A stretch of DNA of 9,382 bases. Source: Gallionellaceae bacterium UBA6222. Lineage in GTDB: Bacteria > Pseudomonadota > Gammaproteobacteria > Burkholderiales > Gallionellaceae. Positions 1 through 5,766 of this stretch are shown here, piece after piece (positions within the stretch are counted from its first letter, which is position 1; each line of letters opens with the position of its first letter). The stretch spans positions 1 through 9,382 of the forward strand of contig DISA01000017.1 of assembly GCA_002421915.1 (NCBI GenBank). The letters run 5' to 3'. Made by a program: the position numbers and the translations under genes. The notes beneath the pieces were generated by a model, which was given only the letters and a program-made list of their open reading frames with translations, had not been told where the DNA came from and did not search any database.

Positions 1-575
1 GCGAACAGGCCCATGCGCTGGCCGCGTCCGACGGTGAGCAAGTTGTTGATCGCGCGCACCCCGACATCCAGCGCATTCTTGATTGCCGCGCGCTCCAGCG
101 GATTGATTGGACGGCTTTGCAGCGGCGCACTTTTACCTTCCGCCAAAGCGCCGTATTGATCGAGTGGACGGCCGGCACCATCCAGTACACGCCCCAGCAG
201 ATGTTCGCCCACGGGCAGGTGGCGCGCCAGATCGGCCGTGCGCCGGCGGCGCTGGCTGGATTGGCCGACCTTGATCGGCGCGCGCGCCAGTTCGGCAGGC
301 ACCACGCGCGCACCGGGCAACAATCCATGCACGTCGTTCTCCGGCATCAGAAACAGGCGGTCGCCGGCGAAGCCGACTACTTCCGCCTCAATGCGGTTTT
401 GCGGCAATTCGATCCAGCAGGTGCTGCCCACCGCCATGCGCAGACCGACTGCTTCCATCACCAGACCGGTGACCTTGGTCAGGCGGCCGCTCACCTGTAG
501 CGGCGCGCTTTGCATCACGGCTTCGCGATTGTTGCGCAGGGCAGTTTGCCAGCGCTCATGCTGCGGCATCATCAT
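1..575 (-). CDS. fliI: Flagellum-specific ATP synthase FliI, N-terminal part (runs off the left edge)
   Basis: FliI is the cytoplasmic hexameric ATPase of the flagellar type III export apparatus, related to F1-ATPase beta and held by FliH. About 191 residues are visible. They contain the N-terminal beta-barrel domain and the family motif LGRVLDGAGRPLD, then LDVGVRAINNLLTVGRGQRM and GLFA. In the family the Walker A loop (GSGVGKS type) follows directly, so the catalytic core lies just outside the window; the full protein is usually 440-480 aa. Three consecutive in-frame ATG codons (575, 572, 569) follow an AAGGAGG site. The spacer after it is 3, 6 or 9 nt, so the second or third ATG is better placed; the longest form is given here. 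The start overlaps the fliH stop (556-558), which implies translational coupling in a fliF-G-H-I operon. Identification is from recognised motifs and context. Confidence 0.95.
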   Translation of the reverse strand, partial: MMMPQHERWQTALRNNREAVMQSAPLQVSGRLTKVTGLVMEAVGLRMAVGSTCWIELPQNRIEAEVVGFAGDRLFLMPENDVHGLLPGARVVPAELARAPIKVGQSSQRRRRTADLARHLPVGEHLLGRVLDGAGRPLDQYGALAEGKSAPLQSRPINPLERAAIKNALDVGVRAINNLLTVGRGQRMGLF

Positions 576-1206
576 CAGCCTCCTTGCCTTCGCGCAGCAG
601 CCACGGCGTATCCAGCCCCATTGCGGCGGTGACGCGTTGCCAGCGTGCGTTGAGTGAAGCATCGACCTCGCTATTGGCGGTCTCCACACGCGCATTGCCG
701 CGCCCCATCCGCGCATCTTCCAGAATTTTCCAGCCCGAATGCGCAAGCTGTTCTCCCATCTGTTCGCGCACCAGCGCGGCATCCTGTGGATTGAGAATCA
801 CGTGCGCTGCCTGATTGAATACCGGCAGACTGCCGACCGCTTCGCGCACCATGCCCAATAGCAATTCGGGCTGCACCTTGAGCGACTGCTGGATCACCTG
901 GCGTGCGACATCCAGCGCCAGTCCGGTAAGTTCCTGCACCACCAGCTCATCCACCTGGTTCTGCAGCAGCAGGGATAACGCCTCCAGGTGTTTGACTGTT
1001 TTTGCCGCTTGCTGCATGCCTTCGGTATAACCGCGTTGCTGGCCTTCCTTGTAACCGGCCTGGTATCCCTCATCGCGGATCTGTTTTTGAATCTGTTCCA
1101 GTTCATGCGCAGTCGGCAAGTTGACCCGCTCACGCGAGGTGGTGAAGGCGGGCAGTTCCCAGCGCTGCCAGGCGGTGAGCTGTTCCGGTGCGGCACTTTC
1201 AGACAT
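556..1206 (-). CDS. fliH: Flagellar assembly protein FliH
   Basis: FliH is the peripheral stalk and negative regulator of the FliI ATPase. It links FliI to FlhA and the C-ring at the export gate. The protein is 216 aa from the chosen start (MSESAAPEQL). Visible hallmarks are two N-terminal tryptophans (W13, W16, in AWQRW), which in enteric FliH contact FlhA. A GxxxG ladder with glycines at 47, 51, 55, 59 and 63 is typical of the FliH/YscL stalk helix. A C-terminal domain carries the Q-S-L-K-V-Q-P-E-L stretch (about 107-115). The ATG at 1206 is preferred over an in-frame start at 1266 because it has an AAGGGAG site about 9 nt upstream and overlaps the fliG stop by only 8 bp; the longer form would add 20 unrelated residues encoded inside fliG. 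The stop overlaps the fliI start. The acidic tail (EADDDAAA) is not conserved as far as I know. Confidence 0.93.
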   Translation of the reverse strand: MSESAAPEQLTAWQRWELPAFTTSRERVNLPTAHELEQIQKQIRDEGYQAGYKEGQQRGYTEGMQQAAKTVKHLEALSLLLQNQVDELVVQELTGLALDVARQVIQQSLKVQPELLLGMVREAVGSLPVFNQAAHVILNPQDAALVREQMGEQLAHSGWKILEDARMGRGNARVETANSEVDASLNARWQRVTAAMGLDTPWLLREGKEADDDAAA

Positions 1207-2191
1207 ATGCGTCTTCTCCCTTGCCGCCCAGCACAATCTGGCCTTCGTCCGACAGGCGACGCACAACCTTCAGGATCTCCTTCTGCTCCGATTCAACTTC
1301 GCTCAGTTTGACCGGGCCCTTCGCCTCCAGGTCTTCGCGCAGCATTTCGGCAGCGCGTTGCGACATGTTCTTGAATATCTTCTCGCGCATTTCCTCGCTG
1401 GCACCCTTGAGCGCCACGATCAGCGACTCGGACTGCACTTCGCGCAGCACCAGCTGGATGCCTCTGTCGTCCACAGCCATGATGTCCTCGAATACGAACA
1501 TCTCGTCCATGATTTTTTGTGCCAGCTCGGGATCATGCGTGCGCACCGATTCAAGAACTGCTTCCTGCGTGCTGCCGATGTAATTGAGGATTTCTGCAGC
1601 AGTCTTGATGCCGCCGCGGATGCTCTTTTTGGCCAGCGCATTGCCTGACAAAAGCTTGCTCAACACATCATTCAGCTCATGCAGTGCGGCCGGCTGGACG
1701 CTGTCCAGGGTGGCGATGCGCAGCAGCACGTCGTTGCGGGTGCGCTCGGTCAGTTGGGTCAGCACGGCGGAAGCCTGGTCCGGCTCCAGATGCACCATGA
1801 TGGTGGCGATGATCTGCGGATGCTCATTGGCAACCAGGTCGGCAACCGACTCGGGATCCATCCACTTCAGGCTTTCGATGCCGCTGGTGTCGCTGTTGTG
1901 CAGAATGCGGTCGAGCAGGCCCGCCGCCTTGTCGTCACCCAGCGCCTTGTTCAGCATGTCGCGAATGTAATCGCTGGAATTCAGGCCGATGGTGGTTTTT
2001 TCGGCGGCGCTGACATGGAATTCTTCGAACACATCGGCGATCTGGTCGCGATTGAGATTTTTCAGCGCGACCATGGCGCTGCTGATCTTCTGCACCTCTT
2101 TCGGTTCCAGATATTTCATCACCTCGGCCGCCTCGTCAGCGCCGAGGGTCATCAGCAGGATCGCGCTCTTGTTGATGCCGGCGTCACTCAT
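1199..2191 (-). CDS. fliG: Flagellar motor switch protein FliG
   Basis: FliG is the C-ring protein that binds the FliF C-terminus and engages the MotA/B stator to generate torque. From MSDAGINKSA the product is 330 aa, essentially the length of E. coli FliG (331). Visible landmarks are the N-terminal FliF-binding domain (LLMTLGADEAAEVMKYL, about 12-28), the middle-domain EHPQ motif at 123-126, a GG hinge at 193-194, the MFVF motif at 231-234, and the charged torque helix with D241, D242, R243 and R250. The ATG at 2191 forms an ATGA overlap with the fliF stop and matches the usual family N-terminus. Another in-frame ATG at 2206 would add MGEQG and comes from a local 15-bp duplication (see findings). 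A weak GGGTGA lies about 7 nt before the chosen start. Coupled with fliF upstream and fliH downstream. Confidence 0.96.
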   Translation of the reverse strand: MSDAGINKSAILLMTLGADEAAEVMKYLEPKEVQKISSAMVALKNLNRDQIADVFEEFHVSAAEKTTIGLNSSDYIRDMLNKALGDDKAAGLLDRILHNSDTSGIESLKWMDPESVADLVANEHPQIIATIMVHLEPDQASAVLTQLTERTRNDVLLRIATLDSVQPAALHELNDVLSKLLSGNALAKKSIRGGIKTAAEILNYIGSTQEAVLESVRTHDPELAQKIMDEMFVFEDIMAVDDRGIQLVLREVQSESLIVALKGASEEMREKIFKNMSQRAAEMLREDLEAKGPVKLSEVESEQKEILKVVRRLSDEGQIVLGGKGEDAYV

Positions 2192-3804
2192 TCCTTGTTC
2201 ACCCATTCCTTGACCACCGTGGCAACGATCTTGGGGTCGTCCTTGGACAATTGTTTGGCGACTTGCAAGTTGGTCTCGTAGTTATGGGCGGATTGCGGCG
2301 GTGCATTATGCGCTGCCGCAGCGTCGCTGTTTGCCGTCGCGTATTCGCGCAATGACGCGCTGTGCTGCGCCACACTCTTGAAAGCCGGCCGGATGATGCC
2401 CAGCAGCAGGAATAAAATACCGCCGCTGATCAGCAGATATTTCACCGCATCTTTCACCAGCGAAATGATCTCCGTCTGCTGCCATAACGGAACCTCGGGC
2501 AGAACTTCCGAGGTGTCGTTGAAAGCGCTATTGAGCAGATTGAGGCTGTCGCCGCGCTGCTCCTCAAAACCGACGGCCTCGCGAATCAGCGAGGCGATCT
2601 GCGTTTTTTCCACATCGCTGTAGGGCGTGGAGACGGTATTGCCGTCCTGGCCCGGGACGCTGCGGTTGTTCAGCACCACCGCAATTGACAGCCGCTTGAT
2701 GCTGCCCGTGGGCAGCTTGGTGTGCTGGATGGTGCGATCCACTTCATAATTGGTGGTCAGTGCCTTGTTCGATCTTTCGGCGGCGGTGCCGGCGGCATTC
2801 GGCAAGGCGCCGGCGGGGGTCACGATCGGTGCCGTGGCCGGTACCGGTGGCTGGTTGGACAGTGCGCCCGGCACGCCGCCCGCTGTTTTCACGCCATCCA
2901 GCGCTTCCGTGCTCTGCATGCTGCGCACGGCGGCCGCATTGGGCGGTTGGTTGGGTTTGTACAGCTCCGATGTCTGCTCGGTGGCGGTGAAGTCGAGGCT
3001 GGCTGTGACTTGCGCGCGCACATTCTGCACTCCGGTGATCGGGCTCAGGATGTCCTGGATACGTTTCACATAATCCTGCTCGATCTGGCGCACATATTTC
3101 AACTGTGTTGCGTCCAGCAACTGGCGGTTGCCGTCGCGCGCGGCAGAAAGCAGGGTGCCGGTCTGGTCGACCACGGTCACGTTCTGCGCCGGCATATCCG
3201 GCACGCTGCTGGAGATCAGATGCACGATGGCATTGACCTGGCCTTCATCCAGTGAGCGTCCGGCATACAGCGAGAGCACCACCGAGGCGGTGGGCTTCTG
3301 TTTTTCCTTGACGAATACGGTGGGTTTGGGGATGGCCAGATGCACCCGTGCATTGGATACGGAGGCCATTGCCTGTACCGAGCGGGCCAGTTCACCTTCC
3401 AGTGCCCGCTGGAAATTGACCTGCTCGAGGAATTGGCTGGTGCCGAATTTCTGGTTCTCCATCAGCTCGAAGCCGGCAGTTCCGCCCTTGGGCAGGCCCA
3501 TCGCCGCCATTTTCAGGCGCACTTCATGCACGCGATCGGAGGGCACCATCAGGGCGCCGCCACTTTCGGCGAACTTATAGGGGATGTTCTGTTGTTGCAA
3601 GGACTCGATCACCGCACCGCCGTCGCGCTCTGCCAGATTTGCATACAGTACACGGTAGTCAGGGGATTGTCCCCAGAGCCAGAGGCCCGAGAGCAGGGCG
3701 ACGGTCGCGGCGACGGCCACGATCATTCCCAGCTTTTGCTGGCTGGGGATACCGAGCAACAATTGCGCCATGCTCGGATTGCTGTTCATAGTTATTTCAG
3801 CCAT
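2188..3804 (-). CDS. fliF: Flagellar MS-ring protein FliF
   Basis: FliF builds the MS ring in the inner membrane, the first structure of the basal body and platform for FliG and the export gate. From MAEITMNSNP it is 538 aa, within the family range of about 530-580. A first transmembrane helix sits at about 26-45 and a second at about 453-472. Between them lies the periplasmic ring-building region (for example RVLYANLAERDGG at 51-63, FLEQVNFQRALEGELARS at 125-142). A proline/alanine-rich linker spans about 310-345. The last 28 residues (from about 511) form the cytoplasmic FliG-binding helices. The ATG at 3804 is chosen because GGGTGAAAG lies just upstream; in-frame alternatives are an ATG at 3789 and at 3870, the latter adding 22 residues that do not look like FliF. 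First gene of the operon, transcribed away from fliE. Confidence 0.96.
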   Translation of the reverse strand: MAEITMNSNPSMAQLLLGIPSQQKLGMIVAVAATVALLSGLWLWGQSPDYRVLYANLAERDGGAVIESLQQQNIPYKFAESGGALMVPSDRVHEVRLKMAAMGLPKGGTAGFELMENQKFGTSQFLEQVNFQRALEGELARSVQAMASVSNARVHLAIPKPTVFVKEKQKPTASVVLSLYAGRSLDEGQVNAIVHLISSSVPDMPAQNVTVVDQTGTLLSAARDGNRQLLDATQLKYVRQIEQDYVKRIQDILSPITGVQNVRAQVTASLDFTATEQTSELYKPNQPPNAAAVRSMQSTEALDGVKTAGGVPGALSNQPPVPATAPIVTPAGALPNAAGTAAERSNKALTTNYEVDRTIQHTKLPTGSIKRLSIAVVLNNRSVPGQDGNTVSTPYSDVEKTQIASLIREAVGFEEQRGDSLNLLNSAFNDTSEVLPEVPLWQQTEIISLVKDAVKYLLISGGILFLLLGIIRPAFKSVAQHSASLREYATANSDAAAAHNAPPQSAHNYETNLQVAKQLSKDDPKIVATVVKEWVNKE

Positions 3805-3939
3805 ATCTTTCACCCGGAGAGTTGCTGCTTCACTTCTTGGCTCCGGCATAACCTGAAGGTTAGCCTGCACCGAAACTCGTTAATACTCGTTTTCATGCTG
3901 CGGATTATCGGCCCGTAAATCAAGCATGGTCTGCGGAAA

Positions 3940-3959
3940 AGCGCGGAAATTACCGCGCT
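3940..3959. repeat. Perfect 7-bp inverted repeat in the fliE/fliF control region
   Basis: The arms AGCGCGG (3940-3946) and CCGCGCT (3953-3959) are perfectly complementary around a 6-nt AT-only centre (AAATTA). This is a possible operator for a dimeric regulator serving both divergent genes, or a hairpin in the long fliF leader. There is no T-run on either side, so it is not a classic terminator. Confidence 0.6.
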
Positions 3960-4036
3960 ATTCCCCGAAAAGAGCCCGCGCGAGCACTGCTATTGTGCCG
4001 CCGTGAAAATATAAAGGTGCCTCGGGGTGCCTACAA

Positions 4037-4042
4037 GGAGGG
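4037..4042 (+). promoter_or_regulatory. Ribosome binding site of fliE
   Basis: GGAGGG within AAGGAGGGG lies about 6-7 nt before the fliE ATG at 4049. It is close to the ideal Shine-Dalgarno sequence and fixes the start. Confidence 0.8.
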
Positions 4043-4048
4043 GCAATT

Positions 4049-4381
4049 ATGAGCGTAAACGGTGTTTCCAGCGTTGATAGCCTGTTGACGCAAATGCGTG
4101 CCGCCGTGGCGGTGGCACAAGGTCAGCCAAGCACATCGGTAACGGCGGCGGGCGGTACGGCCGACTTTGCCAATGTCCTGAAATCCTCGCTGGATGGTGT
4201 AAACCGCAGCCAGCGTGAGGCGGAAGCCATGCAGCAGGCGTTCGTGCTGGGCGATGACAAGGTGAGCTTGAGCGATACCATGATTGCGATGCAGAAAGCC
4301 AACCTCTCGTTCCAGACTGCAATCCAGGTACGCAACAAGATGGTGGCGGCTTACAACGACATCATGAACATGCAGGTGTAA
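4049..4381 (+). CDS. fliE: Flagellar hook-basal body complex protein FliE
   Basis: FliE is a small exported protein that forms the junction between the MS ring and the proximal rod. The product is 110 aa, the usual size (about 100-115). The N-terminus (MSVNGVSSVDSLLTQMR) is helical and unremarkable. The family signature is in the C-terminal half: a helix near VNRSQREAEAMQQAFVLG, then a D-K-V-S-L-S-D-T-M-I-A-M-Q-K-A block, then SFQTAIQVRNKMVAAYNDIM to the end. No cleavable signal peptide is expected because FliE is exported through the flagellar type III apparatus. It stands alone on the plus strand, divergent from fliF, as in enteric bacteria. The next plus-strand genes are a toxin-antitoxin-like pair, so fliE appears monocistronic. 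Confidence 0.96.
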   Translation: MSVNGVSSVDSLLTQMRAAVAVAQGQPSTSVTAAGGTADFANVLKSSLDGVNRSQREAEAMQQAFVLGDDKVSLSDTMIAMQKANLSFQTAIQVRNKMVAAYNDIMNMQV

Positions 4382-4561
4382 AAAATCCAGATTTCATCCC
4401 AACTGCGGTGTTGCGGGAAAAATTTCCTGCTTACATACCAACCATATACTGCGCTGCAACGGGATACGCGCATTTCAAAGGAGCTCGCGACGCAAAAATT
4501 TTCATATTGCAAGCACCGTTGTAAAGTATATAATAAATATATATCTAACGGGGAGGTAATC
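4382..4561 (+). other. AT-rich intergenic segment between fliE and the antitoxin gene
   Basis: The 180-bp gap marks an obvious drop in GC compared with the flagellar genes. A small near-palindrome GCGGGAAAAATTTCCTGC sits at 4413-4430, but it is followed by TTACAT rather than a T-run, so I cannot call it a terminator for fliE. The second half carries the promoter of the downstream pair. No tRNA or integrase remnant is visible. Confidence 0.5.
4507..4534 (+). promoter_or_regulatory. Near-consensus sigma-70 promoter of the toxin-antitoxin pair
   Basis: The -35 box TTGCAA (4507-4512) and a perfect -10 box TATAAT (4529-4534) are separated by 16 bp, about 30 nt before the antitoxin ATG. It is the strongest promoter match in the window. 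The -10 box is embedded in an AT palindrome (TATATA at 4527-4532 and 4538-4543) that could serve as an operator for an autoregulating ribbon-helix-helix antitoxin. The operator idea is inference. Confidence 0.7.
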
Positions 4562-4825
4562 ATGAGGAATTTGCTTCTGAAATTCAAATCCAAGAACTCT
4601 CCTTATGGGGTTACGAGAGAAACCCTTAAGGCGCTGGCTGATGAAATGGATGTAAGTGAAACGATGGTGGTGCATCTCGCTATCTCCCGTTTTGCAAAAG
4701 AGGTTCTTCCTGCCTACGAAATTGATGACGGACAACTTACAGTTGGTGACATTAAGCGCCTTCGAAAGGCTGCGGAACCAATGCTGCCGAAGGGCAAGGC
4801 AATCAACACGCGATCTTTGCTTTAA
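4562..4825 (+). CDS. Putative ribbon-helix-helix-like antitoxin, partner of the PemK/MazF-like toxin
   Basis: This is a small 87-aa, basic protein. A short N-terminal strand-like segment (NLLLKF) is followed by helix-turn-helix-like spacing: helix A about TRETLKALADEMD (18-30) and helix B about SETMVVHLAISRFAKEV (32-48). That resembles ribbon-helix-helix DNA-binding antitoxins. The tail (about 49-87: AYEIDDGQLTVGDIKRLRKA and on) would be the toxin-binding part. A GGGGAGG site lies 5-6 nt upstream and a near-consensus promoter precedes it. It is followed after 9 bp by a MazF-like gene, the classic antitoxin-first order. I do not recognise the exact antitoxin family; the role is inferred mainly from position, size and the predicted fold. 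Base composition is clearly lower in GC than the flanking genes, suggesting acquisition by transfer. Confidence 0.72.
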   Translation: MRNLLLKFKSKNSPYGVTRETLKALADEMDVSETMVVHLAISRFAKEVLPAYEIDDGQLTVGDIKRLRKAAEPMLPKGKAINTRSLL

Positions 4826-4834
4826 GGAGAGATC

Positions 4835-5251
4835 ATGTGGGAATTGCCTAACCCAGGAGATGTTGTCTGGTGCCACTTCCCGCAACGCCCTCGGGATATT
4901 CCGGGGCCAAAGCCTCGCCCATCCCTCGTTATTTCTGTTACAGAATACGAAGACGGGCATACGGTGAAGGTTGCTTATGGAACATCGCAGAAAGTTGACC
5001 GATTGAATGCTGGCGAATTTGCAATTCGAAAAGCAGAAAACAAAACTGCCTACGAAGTCGCCGGTTTGTCATACGACACGAAATTCGATCTCCGCTATAT
5101 GGTTGAAGTACCGTGGAACGAGATATTTTTTTCCGTGCCGCCCAACCCATCCCACGGGCAAACTCCAAAACTTGGAAGTCTGCATATTGGAATGCACAGG
5201 GCTCTCAATGCTGCTGCACAAGCTTTGACCAGTTCAAGATTCAACGTGTAG
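4835..5251 (+). CDS. PemK/MazF-like toxin (putative mRNA interferase)
   Basis: The 138-aa protein opens with the PemK/MazF signature PGDVVWCHFP (7-16), then a KPRPSLVISV strand (26-35) and a VAYGTSQK segment (46-53). In MazF-type toxins the arginine after the first strand loop and the threonine/serine in this second segment form the active site. R28 and T50/S51 are the obvious candidates, so the enzyme looks intact. Characterised members cleave single-stranded RNA and are neutralised by the antitoxin encoded upstream. A strong AAGGAGAG site overlaps the antitoxin stop region 4-5 nt before the ATG, indicating coupled translation. The C-terminal 30 or so residues (after about 108) extend beyond a minimal MazF of about 110 aa; their role is unknown. 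It sits convergent to queD. Confidence 0.82.
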   Translation: MWELPNPGDVVWCHFPQRPRDIPGPKPRPSLVISVTEYEDGHTVKVAYGTSQKVDRLNAGEFAIRKAENKTAYEVAGLSYDTKFDLRYMVEVPWNEIFFSVPPNPSHGQTPKLGSLHIGMHRALNAAAQALTSSRFNV

Positions 5252-5283
5252 GAAGGGTTGAGCGCAGCGATACCAATCGATTG
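5248..5283. repeat. Degenerate dispersed-repeat-like sequence after the toxin gene
   Basis: Starting in the toxin stop codon, the sequence runs GTAGGAAGGGTTGAGCGCAG and continues CGATACCAATC. It closely resembles the short intergenic repeat, seen in many proteobacterial genomes, of the form GGTTGAGCGCAGCGAAACCC. It ends in a perfect 10-bp palindrome CAATCGATTG (5274-5283). The resemblance is from memory of such repeats and was not searched. It fills most of the 42-bp gap between the convergent toxin and queD genes. No clear bidirectional terminator is visible. Confidence 0.45.
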
Positions 5284-5293
5284 CCAATAGCCG

Positions 5294-5737
5294 CTATGGG
5301 TGCGTGTAATCCGCCCAGTTGTTGGGTGTCTCGAACAAACGCACGCGTACCAGCCGTAACTGATTACCGAACGTGTCGCGGTAAGCCTCGTGCAGCAAAT
5401 CGAACGCGACCCGTGCCAGATTCTCCGCGGTCGGCACGACGTCCAGTACCACGGTCTTGTGCTGCGGCAGCGTGTTCAGAAAATCCAGCACCGCCTTGTC
5501 GTTGCGGTAGACCAGGAAAGCGTGATCCCACGCATCGACCACATGATCTTTGGCAATGCGCTTTACGTCTGAGAAATCCATCACCATGCCCTGTTCCGAC
5601 ACTCCTTCGGTGGTGATTACTTCGCCTGCCAGTGTGATCTCGATGGCATAGCGATGGCCGTGCAGATGTTTGCATTGGCTGTTGTGATTGGGGATGCGGT
5701 GGCCGGCATCGAATTCCAGCCTTCTGGTGATGTGCAT
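5294..5737 (-). CDS. queD: 6-carboxy-5,6,7,8-tetrahydropterin synthase QueD (PTPS family)
   Basis: QueD converts 7,8-dihydroneopterin triphosphate to 6-carboxytetrahydropterin, the second step to preQ0 and queuosine in tRNA. The product is 147 aa, the longer proteobacterial form (E. coli QueD is about 120). Zinc ligands are visible as H13 (in FDAGHR), H26 and H28 (in HLHGH). The catalytic cysteine is C22 (QCKHLHGH). D71/H72 in WDHAFL and E136 in LFETPNNW complete the usual active-site set, so the enzyme should be active. The ATG at 5737 is chosen because FDAGHR falls at the expected residues 8-14; the frame is open further upstream, but that part lies inside tgpA. A modest GGGA lies about 8 nt upstream. 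It follows the tgpA stop after 29 bp and is the last visible gene of the minus-strand operon. Confidence 0.93.
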   Translation of the reverse strand: MHITRRLEFDAGHRIPNHNSQCKHLHGHRYAIEITLAGEVITTEGVSEQGMVMDFSDVKRIAKDHVVDAWDHAFLVYRNDKAVLDFLNTLPQHKTVVLDVVPTAENLARVAFDLLHEAYRDTFGNQLRLVRVRLFETPNNWADYTHP

Positions 5738-5766
5738 GACGCGTGTCCCGAAGAAAGTGGCGCGGA

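Larger units (their letters stand above)
3805..4048. promoter_or_regulatory. Divergent control region between fliF and fliE
   Basis: This 244-bp gap separates the two divergent flagellar transcription units and must hold both promoters. I see no sigma-54 site of the GG-N10-GC type on either strand. For fliE a TATAAA at 4010-4015 could be a -10 box, but there is no recognisable -35, which would fit an activator-dependent class II promoter. On the minus strand a possible sigma-70 pair reads TTGTAG (4036-4031), 17 bp, TATATT (4013-4008); it would give fliF a leader of roughly 190 nt. A perfect sigma-28-like -10 (GCCGATAA, 3912-3905) has no matching -35. An inverted repeat lies at 3940-3959 and a phased direct repeat at 4016-4032. 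All promoter calls are inference from motif matching by eye. Confidence 0.45.

Noticed and set aside
238..657. Plus-strand open frames opposite fliI and fliH
   Set aside because: They are antisense to unambiguous flagellar genes and encode Arg-rich, domain-free translations.
3841..4048. Sigma-54 promoter for fliE or fliF
   Set aside because: I checked each GG on both strands for a GC ten bases further on. The nearest candidates (GGCAC-containing stretches near 4000-4032) fail at the invariant -12 GC.
4413..4430. Possible terminator hairpin after fliE
   Set aside because: The loop would be only two bases, the stem has a mismatch or wobble, and no T-run follows.
4351..4960. Minus-strand open frames opposite the toxin-antitoxin pair
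   Set aside because: No ribosome binding site or recognisable domain. The plus strand has a promoter, good start sites and recognisable toxin motifs.
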